NCBI GenBank assembly: GCA_000727475.1
Contig: KL647320.1
Span: 1,041,072-1,105,071, forward strand
DNA: 64,000 nt
Source: Sarcocystis neurona
Lineage: Eukaryota; Apicomplexa; Conoidasida; Eucoccidiorida; Sarcocystidae
Direction: 5' to 3'
This document shows positions 11,344-23,000 of this stretch, in pieces (positions within the stretch are counted from its first letter, which is position 1; each line of letters opens with the position of its first letter). The notes below the pieces were generated by a model. It saw nothing but the letters and a program-made list of their open reading frames with translations, was not told the DNA's origin and searched no databases. The position numbers were made by a program, and so were the translations under genes.

Positions 11344-12056
11344 NNNNNNNNNNNNNNNNNNNNNNNNNNNNNNNNNNNNNNNNNNNNNNNNNNNNNNNNN
11401 NNNNNNNNNNNNNNNNNNNNNNNNNNNNNNNNNNNNNNNNNNNNNNNNNNNNNNNNNNNNNNNNNNNNNNNNNNNNNNNNNNNNNNNNNNNNNNNNNNNN
11501 NNNNNNNNNNNNNNNNNNNNNNNNNNNNNNNNNNNNNNNNNNNNNNNNNNNNNNNNNNNNNNNNNNNNNNNNNNNNNNNNNNNNNNNNNNNNNNNNNNNN
11601 NNNNNNNNNNNNNNNNNNNNNNNNNNNNNNNNNNNNNNNNNNNNNNNNNNNNNNNNNNNNNNNNNNNNNNNNNNNNNNNNNNNNNNNNNNNNNNNNNNNN
11701 NNNNNNNNNNNNNNNNNNNNNNNNNNNNNNNNNNNNNNNNNNNNNNNNNNNNNNNNNNNNNNNNNNNNNNNNNNNNNNNNNNNNNNNNNNNNNNNNNNNN
11801 NNNNNNNNNNNNNNNNNNNNNNNNNNNNNNNNNNNNNNNNNNNNNNNNNNNNNNNNNNNNNNNNNNNNNNNNNNNNNNNNNNNNNNNNNNNNNNNNNNNN
11901 NNNNNNNNNNNNNNNNNNNNNNNNNNNNNNNNNNNNNNNNNNNNNNNNNNNNNNNNNNNNNNNNNNNNNNNNNNNNNNNNNNNNNNNNNNNNNNNNNNNN
12001 NNNNNNNNNNNNNNNNNNNNNNNNNNNNNNNNNNNNNNNNNNNNNNNNNNNNNNNN
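11344..12056. other. Assembly gap (713 N)
   Basis: Run of N flanked on both sides by TA dinucleotide repeats, so the gap most likely reflects an unresolved microsatellite. Frames that run through it are meaningless. Confidence 1.
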
Positions 12057-12078
12057 TATATACTATATACTAATATAT

Positions 12079-12122
<44 letters not shown>

Positions 12123-12854
12123 GCGACTACATGTAATAAATGTACAGACACATACCTGCATACATACGTGCATGCCTATACACATACATACATATGCATA
12201 TATGCAGTACAAAATTTCAACCAGAGGTTTTCACTTAGGTGAAATGGTGCATACATATTCCTGCGTAGAAGAACAAATATTTGCATGTATGTATATGCAT
12301 ATGTATACGGGTACTGGGATCAACATAGTATAACACTTACCCATATCGAGCACATATACATTTATGTATGAGCATTTGCGTCATGCTTTTCAGAACTCGT
12401 TGAATGCCCAGGTGGGAGCAAACAGAAGTTTGTTGGCTTCTGGCAAAATTTTTAATGGCTTCGTTTCTAGCGTTTCAGTGAGCCGTTCCGTCTGTTCCTG
12501 GTTTTCACTAGGTTATCTATGTATATATGTAGTGTTCCCGTACATATATATATATATATATATCTACGTATGCGTGCACGTCGATGTTTGATGAAATCGT
12601 GGAAGACCTTCTTCACTGTGGTTGACAGTTGCTTTGTTTTTTGTTTCTGAATCTGCTGTCGTAGGGCTCCGCGTTACCTGTTCTCTTCGATTAAACACCG
12701 TGACAAAGGAGCTGGAGCTTGTGCGGCGCCCAGCAGGTTAGTCTTCTGGAGAGCTGAAGCTCTGCTGCAGCAGGATTAGCTGGGGGAACAGCAGCAAGTA
12801 CACCGACAACGAACACAGCAGCAACTTCCACTTTTTTTGCCTTGTACGCAACAG

Positions 12855-12973
12855 CAAACGCGTCTTTAGCAGAGGCGACCACCAGCAGCAGCATCAACCG
12901 TTCTGGCCCCGGCAGCAGCGGCCCCGTGAAGAAGAATAGGATGAAGAAGACGAAGCAGCTGAGCGTACGGGAA
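12855..12973 (+). CDS. Orphan exon candidate, Ala/Ser/Lys-rich
   Basis: A good acceptor (pyrimidine-rich ccactttttttgccttg then caacag) precedes an open stretch reading through SGPGSSGPVKKNRMKKTKQ to a strong donor, gaa|gtaagg at 12973/12974. The exon would be phase 1 in, phase 0 out. I could not attach it to a neighbour: the gene starting at 14078 begins with its own ATG, though an upstream exon cannot be excluded. The opposite strand is a Leu/Phe-rich shadow. Confidence 0.28.
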
Positions 12974-13405
12974 GTAAGGGAAAAAGCAGCAGCAGCAGGT
13001 CCAAGGAAGCAGCACACGAAGCGCTACATAATAACAGCCGTGGGACGGGACAAGGTGGTTCCCGCAGTTCGCCACTGCAGAAGCAGTTGCGATGCAGAGC
13101 ACATAGCAGCAACAGCAGCGAAAAGGAGCACAAGCAGCTTCTCCTTTAGAAATAAAGTGCAACTACAGTGCCACAGGCAGGTTCATCTACATCATCATGT
13201 TAGTCTTTCCCGTATTATATATAATTATATATATGTATTTGTCTCTGTGTGTGTGTGTGTGTGAATTCATACATACCTGTATATATATATATATATATAA
13301 TTTTCCCACCGTACTCGTGGACGTGTCGCCCCATAGATTGGTGTACGTGTATGCCTCCGCGTGTGCTATGCAGCAAGGAAGAAGAGAGCAGCTGAGCACA
13401 TCTGC

Positions 13406-13849
13406 GGTGTATGTACACCGTGTAAGCCCGTAGTTTTTGAGTATGTTGCTGCACGTACTTTAGAGGAGTAAAGCAGGGCCAGATTTTTTCTGCATCCTCC
13501 TGCGTGCCTTCCTGCATGTACTTCTGCCCACTTGTGCGCCTCCACGAAATATCGGTGGGTGTACGTGCGTGGTGAATTACACGCGTGCCTTCCTCCGTTT
13601 TTTCCCACAGCAGACTGACATCCACCTGGTGGTGTACGTACACCTAGATACTCTCTGTGTGTGCAGGCCACCTTCCGCAAAATTTTGACAGCGTTCTACG
13701 TCAACCCTTCGTATAGAGTTGGCCGTAAGCCGACGTCTTCAGCCCTGCTCGTAGACGTCGCGGTGGGCGTGTACTCCCTTTGCTGTGGTGTTGTACGTGC
13801 GTCCTCTTTTGTGAATGGCACTGCAACGTCTCTGCGGTGTACGTACACC
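13406..13849. promoter_or_regulatory. Three copies of a ggtgtaCgtacacc palindrome upstream of the 14078 gene
   Basis: A 14-base near-perfect palindrome occurs at 13406-13419 (ggtgtatgtacacc), 13631-13644 and 13836-13849 (both ggtgtacgtacacc). The first and third share the longer flank tctgcggtgta(t/c)gtacacc. Spacing is 225 and 205 bases, and the last copy ends 228 bases before the ATG at 14078. Short palindromes are typical ApiAP2-type targets, but no specific factor is implied. They could also be remnants of a dispersed repeat. Confidence 0.4.
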
Positions 13850-14077
13850 TCAGGCAAGAGACTGACTTGCACGTTTTTGTGCTTCGACGACCCATTCGAA
13901 GATATCCCGGATCTGTGCTCACTCACTTCAACCCGCCATCCTCCTCTTGTCAAAACAACGCCCAGCCCAACCGTAGGGCAGGAAGCGGAGCCTGTGTAGA
14001 GCCTGAGCGTCCTGCAGATCACTTTCTCGCCGTCCCTGCTGCTGCTGTTGCTGTGGAAGCGAAGGGAAGAAGACAAG

Positions 14078-17000
14078 ATGGAGACCGAAGGAGCAGCTCC
14101 AGCGCCCAAGAGCAACAGTGGCGGTCTTGTGGAAGAAAACGCGTCCACTGCTGCAGGAGAGGGTGGACGTGCTGCTGCTGCGGCTGCTGCGGGGCTGAGT
14201 CGCAGCAGCGACAGGGAGGGCACAACAGCGGCAGCGCTCCCGGTGACGCCGCTGTCTGTCGCCTACGCTGTCGCTGGTCGCCCTTCCCCTGCGAGCTTTA
14301 CGAATAGCGGCGGGGAGATGCAGACGAGTCTCAGCAGCAGCAGCAGCAACGTGCCAGGCCTGGACCAGAACAACAGCAGCAGTGGAGGGGGCCCCGGGGG
14401 TGGAGAGGAGGGCCGCGACGGGCGCGGCAGCAGCGGGAATGGGAGCAACAGCAGCGGCAGCAGCGACAGGTGCGAGGGAGGGGGCAGTTCTCCGGGTGAA
14501 TGCGGCGGCAAGCTCGAAGACAGCGAGGAGAACAGCAGCAGCACTGGCGCCCAGAACAGCAAGGCCGACGGCGGTGAGGCGAGCGGCTGCAGCGGCCGAA
14601 GCCCGAACGGCAGCACACGGAGCAGCCTCACCGAGGGCAGCCGCAGCACGACCGACAGCTGCTCCCGCAAGAAGCCGAAAGACAGCAGCAGCAGCGGCCC
14701 CGAGGATGGAAGCGGGAGCAGCAAGAAAGGGGAAACGAGCTCCGAGGGCAATGACATCATCTGCGGCAGCGGCGACACTGGCCGAGACTGCCTCAACCGA
14801 GACAGGAGCAACACCTGCACAGGGGAGGAGAGGAGCAGCAGCAGCAGCAACGGAGGAATCTTGCGCAGCAGCAGCAGCAATGCGAGCAGCGCTTACATGA
14901 GCCAGGCGAGTGCTGCGTCGCCGGTCTTGTGTGGGCAGTTGAACAGCAATGCCAACCCTGCAGCGGGCCTCTCCAGCAGCAGCAGCAGTGGCGGCGGGGC
15001 GGCCGCAGCAGCAGGAGGAAGCCCTGCTGCGTCCCCCTGCGCGCCTGCAGCATGCGGCTTCGGCGTTGGCGGTGCTGCGTCTCCTCCGCCGCGAGCTGGT
15101 GAGGTGTCCTCCCCGAGCAGCATCTCTACGCCTGTACGTGGTGACGCACGTTTCGCTGCGCCGCCCAGCTTTTCCGCGGGTCTGTTTCTCTCCTCGCAGA
15201 CTCCTGGTGCAGCGCGGCCCCCCGCTGCTGCTCCCGTTGCCACGGCAGCAGCGCTGGACATGGGCAGCAGCACAGGCAGCAGGCTCGTGAGCCGACGAAT
15301 ATCTGGCGGCTGCACTTCGCCTACCCTAGAAGAAATTCGTGCGCGGCTGCAGATGCGGCCGGGCAGCAGCGCCAGTAGCGGCGCTCTTCGCCTGGACACA
15401 GGAACACCGCGCGCAGCGCCTCCTTGGCATGCGGAGCTGCCGCACCAGCAGCAGATGAGAAGCAGCAGCAGAAGCAGAAGCAACAGCCGCATGCCTTTCC
15501 CTCCCCTCACTTCATCGAGCTCTGCCGTGGCGGCGGCTGCTTCTTCCTCTCGCCAAAGGGAGCAGCAACAACAGCAGATAACTTCCCCGCTCCGCGAACT
15601 GCCATCTCGCGATGCGGACGACCTTGCAGCTGGCAGCTTCTTCGGTCCTGCTGCGCCTGCCTCTCCTGCTGATGCCGCTAGACGTGCGTTCGCTGCCGGC
15701 TCAACAATTGCTGCTGCTGAGACGGAAGGCCGACAGCTTTTTCCGCTTGCTGGGGTGCGAAGTGGTGCAGATCCTGCGGGTGCCGCTTCTTCTGCGGGGG
15801 GGTCCTTCTTGCAGCTGTCGCTGAAGGACGGGGCGGGGGCTGCAGCAGGTGGAGCTTCAGCAGCAGCGCTTGCTCGTCCGCAGAGCATATTACATGCAGA
15901 GCGCAACTCTGTTTTCGGGTGGCATGCGTCCGAATATCGCAGTGCGAGCAACGCGGGGAGCAGCAGCAGCAGCAGCGGAGGTACCGACAGCGGAAGCAGC
16001 AGCGGAAGCAGCAGCAGCAGCAGTAGGGTGCCGTGTGTAGCCAGTGGATCTGCTGGGACAGGGCGAGGGCGGGAGACTGCCTGCCACTTCACGGGCTCCT
16101 TCTTCACAAGCAGCGTCTACACGCGAAGCGATGAATGCCGTGCTGCTCGTTGCCGCGTCGGCTGCAGCAGCAGCTGCGCGTCCTGCGCCTGCAGCAGCAG
16201 CAACAGCAGCGGCTGCAAGGACTGCGGGATGATGATGATGCTCGAACAGCAGAGCTTCAGCAGGATAAGCGGAGGATGCTCCTGCTCGACGGTCGGCAAC
16301 GCTGGCGTTGCTGCTGCTGCTGCAGATCAACAAGGCGGTTTGCCGAACGCTGCTGCTGCTTCTGCTGCCGCTTCTGCTGCAGCCACGAGACAGGCCCAGC
16401 GTCTAGCGCAACGCGAAGAAGACTGCACCGACCTTCTCTACCTCGTTCAGGCCCTTCTGAGTACGTCCCTAAACGTAGTAGACGTGGCAGGGGACGAGAC
16501 GACAACATACGAAACATAGGTAGTGCTGGACTTCCCAGCCTCGGCAAGGTACCGGATGTACACATGTATCAGCAAGCAGCTATCTGCACATATATATACA
16601 TACATGAGGAAGAACATGCGGAGCGTAGGGTTACAGACGTGCTCTTGTGCTTCTGTGGACTTGAATGTAACAGCCTTCGGGTCATCCGCGGGCGTATATG
16701 TGTGTATTACGTGTATGTAGTAGGGTACATATGTAAGGACTCTCTACACGTATATGCATGCACTGGTGTTCTCCACCCAGTACGATACCCATGCATCTAT
16801 ATGGGTATATATACGCATATATGTGCCCGTGTGTTTTCCTCACGTAGTACATACGTGGCTATGTGAAGGGAGCGAGGATGGAGGAGGTTCATCACGGGTG
16901 GTGTATACCGGCCGTGGGAAGCTCTGGAAAGGACGCAGCAGGAGCATCTTGCCAGCAAATATCCACACACATCCACACACACGTATATACGCAAAGGACA

Positions 17001-20000
17001 CATATATACGTGCTGCTCCTCTGTACACACATCAGTGCTTAAGAAATGCCGTAAATCCAGGCGTAGTAGGAGCACTTTCCACACAGATATATACGGGCAT
17101 ACACAGAGAAAGGACAGGCTCTGTATTTGCACACGTATAGGCACTGGCGACGTGTATGTCTTGATATATTATGCCTGTGCAGCAGAACCGCGTATATACC
17201 ACCCACACGCATATACCTAGAAGAAACCACACATATATATATATATATATATGTATGGATGGATGTGTATATGTATAGGTGCAGGCTGCACAGCTTCATC
17301 GTGTCTATATGTATGTAGGCATGCACATTCACGTAGATACATGAATATTATATGATTCTATGTGTGAAGCATGTATATGAATAGCTCTATATAAAGAGTG
17401 TGCATATATGTATCCGCTCGTATATACTGTCATACATACTTGCGTATATGAGCAGCGATTTGTGGAGACGCCGGCGCCGGTGGGATGCCGCAGCTGGCAT
17501 CTGCATGCGTCCCCTGCTGGGAGGGTGGAGGTGTGTGCGTCTCTATATGGACATGTGAAGGGCAGAGCTTCTCCAGTCTCTGTGTATATGCATCTATACG
17601 GGCCGGATTTATTCCCAGCTGTGGCTTACTACCTGTGCGTTGTATGTTGCTGCTGCAGCCCATCCACAATATCTGCCCATATATCGCTCTCTGTCCGTTT
17701 CTCCCCACGTACGTATGTGTGATGGGTCTGTTTATCTCCATACGAAGAGGACCTCACACAAGCACATATATGTCCGTATCATGTGTATGTGTATGTGTCT
17801 GTATATATGTGTATATATATGAGTACAGGGGTATACATGTGTGCGTGTCTCTATATATGCACATACACATGTGTATGTACGTATATCCGCGTATACACGA
17901 TTCTGTATGAATGTGTGGATGCGGATGAGCAGCATACCTCGAAGTGGTGGAGCAGCACAGACAGAGCGCCGTGGAGGAGGCCACACGCCTGCGACGCTGC
18001 AGCAAAGAGCTGTCGACGATGCTGCAGCAGGCGAACCGCCGAGAAGAAAACAGCCACGCAGAACTCCGAAGACAGCAGCAGCTGCTGCTCTGCTGCAGAG
18101 AGCAGCTTCTCCACCTGCAGGCGACTTCTCAAGTGCGGCTGTCTCTCGCTACATATCTCTGCCCGGACAAAGCGAGAACTTTCACGTATATATAAGTGTG
18201 TGTGCTCGTGTATCTATCTACCCGTATATATATGGGTGTGTGCTCGTGTATCTATCTACCCGTATATATATGGGTGGGTGCTCGTGTATCTATCTACCCG
18301 TATATATATGGGTGGGTGCTCGTGTATCTATCTACCCGTATATATATGGGTGGGTGCTCGTGTATCTATCTACCCGTATATATATGGGTGTGTGCTCGTG
18401 TATCTATCTACCCGTATATATATGGGTGTGTGTATGAGTGTGTATGTATATACTGCAGCCATATGAGAGAAGGCAGCTGCAACTGTGTTCGTCGTTCGGC
18501 TGCCTATGTCCGTACATATGTATGTGTGTATATACGGAAGTATGTATAGGCATGTGCAGAGCTGCATATATAGACGACGCGTATTATACACACATGGGAG
18601 AGGAGGGGGGGTCTCTGCTGCGGGAGTGCGGAAGGGCACATATACACGTATGCCGATGATGCGTGGGTGTATATGGACGTGACGCGTATATACACATACT
18701 TGGGCAGATATCTGCTGACACTTGCATGCATATATATATGTAAATGTGTATGCTTATGTATATACGTATATTATATAATATACACACGTACGTATATACG
18801 TAAACGTATGCGTATGTGTGTGTGTCCGTCGACGGGGAAGGGGGAGTGCTGCACGCCCCCCGCTGGTAGAAGCGACCGGCGTCTCTCAGCAGTGGATTCC
18901 AAAGAATTGGACACCGACGGATGTCCATCCATGGGCGTACAGACGCCGACATGCATGCCGGAGAGGTGGTCCTCCTCCCCATAAATATATGTGGGAAAAA
19001 GATGGACGGGAAGCAGCGCGGCCTGCGTTTGTGTGGCAGCGCCGTGCAGCGGTTCTGCATGCAGCAGCAGCGGCGACAGGGTCCTTCATACGCATGTGTG
19101 TGGGTGTGTCCGCTGGCGAATTTCCGCCCTATTCTTCGTCACAAAGACAGACGTTCGTGTGGAGAAATTCATGCGGGCATCTGCTGTGTGAGTGGCTGAC
19201 GGACTCCCCTCTATCTCCGTTGTCGCTGTCCACTGCAACACGTGCTGTCTGTAATACGGGCGGATGTGTAGGTGCGATGTACGTGGGGTGCAACAGTGTA
19301 TATACATACATATATTTATACGCATAGGTAGGTGTGTGTGTTTGAAGAAGCATATATATGTGACTGCTCATGTGGGGGGTCTGCGGGTATGATGAAATGC
19401 ATGCGAAAGGAAGAGGACGGTCAAAGCGTGGGTCAGTGTGAGAGGGCGACAGCGCTGCAGTGCATGCAAAGAATGAGAGGTGGCTGCTGCTGTTCCGCTT
19501 CGTCTGCGATGCGCGAAGACAAAGTGGCTGCCGCTCCTGCTGCCGCTGCTGCTGGGCAGGGAGCCGCACCTCCCGCACGCTTCCTTCATTTGTTATTGAT
19601 GGAGATGTCTCCGTTGACCTTCATATTTGTAGTGGTGTTGGTGCCTATCTGTCTGTATAACACACATATTCACGTGTTTATATAAATATATATATGTATA
19701 TATACACATATATACACGCACATCCATCCGTATATATATATGTATACGCGTGCATACTATATATGTACATGTATGCGTCCTTGTTTCGATGTTGCCATTC
19801 TGCTGCGTGTTTTGTTGCTGCTGTTGAGGTGGCCGTTATGGATGCTTTCGATGTCTCCTTCCGTAGCACTCGTGATGTGCTGCTGTCCGGCTGCGGCCCT
19901 TTCAGCGGCTGCTGCTGTTGTTGCCGCCGAGGGCGCTGTTCTGCTGTGCTGCCTGTCCTCGCTGTTCAGCTGGTGTCGTTGCTGCTACCCTGGCAGTGGT

Positions 20001-23000
20001 GCTGCTGCTTCTGTCGTCGGTGCTGCTGCGGGTCTCGTACGATCTGCGCTCCTGTTGACCAGCTGCTGGTCTTCCTGCGACGCACGCTTCCTCTCTCTTT
20101 TTCTGGACATTTTCGTTGCTGCTGCTCCTGCTTTTTCATCGACGACTGCTGTTCCTGCGTCTTCTGTGCTGCTGCATCTTTCCCTTCTGCTGCTGCTGTC
20201 GCTGCTGCTGCTGCGCCTCCTCTTCCTGAAGTCCTGTTACTGCTGCTGCTTCTGTGCTGCTGCCTCTTTCCCTCCTCCTGCCGTTGCTGCTGCTGCCGCT
20301 GCTATGGCACAGGCTGCGATTGAGGAGCTGACGAACCAAAGACAAATGCTGGCCGAGCGAACAAGAATTCTCAACAGGGAGCTTGAAGTAAGCACCTCCA
20401 ACCAACCTTCTTCACCGTATCCGCGTGCATCAACGTTCATCAGTATGTACACACACATACATAGTACATACAAACATAGCTACACACACACATATAAACA
20501 GACATCCATAGACATATTTATATATCTATGTATACATTTGTATTTGAAGCAACTTCAAGCTTGTCCGTCCGCCTTAGCGACGTGCTTCAGCTTCCGTCCG
20601 CAAACAGATAAACAATATGTATGCGTATGTGGGATATGTATGTAGTATACACATACGTCTGTATATTCATAACCACCCACACGCGCATATATATATATAT
20701 ATATATATACGCAGGTGAATTCTCATATATATTTATATATATGCATGCACGCAAGGGAATTCTCACACATCCACACGTATAGAGGCAGGGATGCATGTCT
20801 GGAACTGATGGAGGCCAAAACATGCCTTTGCAGGAGACACACCGAAGGACCTTCTGTTACTAAATCGTATATGTACATATACACCTCGAAGGGCCGAAGG
20901 CGGGCTATTATTACACACGTTGTGTGTATATATAGAGACAGACGGAAGGATAGAAAAACAGAGAGATATATGGACGTACATGCAGAAGAAGGGCCTGCGA
21001 CGGCCAAACAGGAAGAAAAGCGCTTCTCCACACACACAGAGAGAGATACACACGGCCATATATAGAGAGGTCTGCGGCACACACACATATGAATATGTGT
21101 AGGAGTATCTGCAGGTGCCTACGAAATGGAGAGATGCATTTGCATGTAAAAATATTCGTATATGTGTGCATGCGTGCACCCTTTTTGTGGACGTGTGGAG
21201 AGCTGCGTATGGTTTTGCATGCGTGTGTTGCAGAGGCCGTAGCTGTGTCGTCGCTGCATGCAGGAAGACATGAAAGCGGTACATATTCGCATGTGTCTAT
21301 ATATGTTCGTGTCTTCATCTACCTCTCTATATATGTGTGTGTATGTATATATAGATGGATCTCTATAACGTGAACGTATCTCTCTCCTCGTCTGCATGCT
21401 TTCGTATGAGTCTATCTACACTCTCTTGCTTACACATATATATTTGTAGAGATGCATGCAGGAAAGTATACCAGAAGGATCCACCGTTCTATTCACCTGA
21501 GTCTCTTCACCCACTCTTTCATATGTAGATGTGTGTACTGGTATGTATGTATATTAGTAGGTTTGCATGTGTGGGTGTGGGCAGGAAAGAATAAGAGAAA
21601 ACCAGCGCTTGACGAATGAAATCGAATCACAGCGCCTTGCGCTACAAGAGGTGGGTGAAGAGCTGCAGCTGCTGCTTATTTATCCTGCCACTGTTGATGC
21701 TGCTCACCTTCGGAGAGCTGCTGCTGCTGCGGCCGATATTGCTGTTGCTGCTGAGACGCATGTCAGCCGTGTAGAAAACGCCTGGCGGAGGGGCGGGGTC
21801 ACTCCTGCTGCTGCTGCTTTACAGGAGACTGCTGCGTGTCTCGCTCTCACAGTTGCTGCTGCTTTGCTGCTGCTCTTGCCCCGCCTCCTCTTCTTACGTA
21901 GCTCTGCTGCCGTGGTGGCTGCTGCTGTTGCCATTGCTGCTGCTCCTCCCGACAGCGCTGCTGCTCTCACTGCTGTTGCTGCCGCTCCTGCTGTTGCCGC
22001 GTTTGCTGCTGCCGCTCCTGCTGTTGCCGCGTTTGCTGCTACCGCTCCCTCTGCTGCCCTTGCGCGTGCTGCCAGTGCTGCTGCTGCTGTAGCCCCCGCC
22101 AGTGTTGAGACGCTTCTCTCTCTCAGAGCACGCAAGCACACTTGTGTCTTTCGTGTGCCCGTTGTTATTCTGGAGGTTGAACAGAATGGAGGAGCTTGTC
22201 GCTGCTGCAGCTGCTGCTGTGCGACAACAGCCAGCTCTTGCGGTGTTACACATCACACACAAGGACTGCCTGTGCTGTTGCTGCCGCTGCTGCTGGGGCA
22301 TGCACGTACTCGGCGCTGCTGCGTGCGTGGCGTCGAAGTTGCTGCAGGAGAAAGACGACGCATTTGCTGCGCCGTTGTCCTGTGTGTCCGAGGCGTGCTC
22401 TCTTGAGGGAAGAGCTGCTGCTCTTGCATGCGTCCGAGCTTCTACCGAAGTGCTGGTGCTGGTGCTGGCCGTACTCCTCTCCTTGATCGCTGCTGCGTCA
22501 CACATTCACAGATGTTGCCTGCTGCCCCTGCTGCATCTGCTGCGTTCCTGCATGCGTGCAGTGCCAGCTCGTACGCCAGACCTGCATCTCGCTGGACAAG
22601 GAGAAGAAGCAGCTGCAAGCGGAGGTCTGTCACTCGCCTTTTGCTGCTGCTGCCTTGCTGCTGCTGCACTACAGCGCTGCCACGCCGCTGCAGATGCTGC
22701 TGCTGGCTTGCCGCTGCTGCTGCTGCTGGAGGTGCTGCTGCTGGTGCCTTCCGGGCGTGACTTAGTGTTCACACGGAGCCTCCGTCGCGTCGTCCCCGAG
22801 CTGCCAGACCCCACACTTTTTCCGGGGCCGACGACGCTGCGGTAATTAGGATGAGTTACCGGTGATACACTTGAAGCCAAAGCTGCTGCTGCTGCTGCGA
22901 CAGATGGATGCCTGTCCCCCCAGGGGGACGGCACACATCTGTATACTTGTGTCTGTACTATGTACGAGTACACACATATATGTATATATATACATATATA

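Noticed and set aside
11216..12151. Frames of about 285 codons on both strands.
   Set aside because: They run through the 713-base N gap and TA repeats, so the translation is meaningless.
17783..18466. A 227-codon frame with repeated Tyr/Ile/Gly peptides.
   Set aside because: It is generated by the 38-bp intronic minisatellite and TA tracts. All frames are open by chance and exon 2 of the coiled-coil gene overlaps it in another frame.
19397..19480. Helical-looking segment (EEDGQSVGQCERATALQ) as an exon of the coiled-coil gene.
   Set aside because: There is no pyrimidine-rich acceptor in front of it, only a cgaaag step, so support is too weak.
20760..20860. Extra exon candidate (RDACLELMEAKTCLCRRH) between exons 3 and 4 of the coiled-coil gene.
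   Set aside because: Its acceptor implies phase 2, which does not fit the phase-0 neighbours, and it is not needed for the reading frame. It could be an alternative exon.
21704..22141. A 145-codon Ala-rich minus frame.
   Set aside because: Shadow of the CTG-rich intron 4 of the coiled-coil gene.
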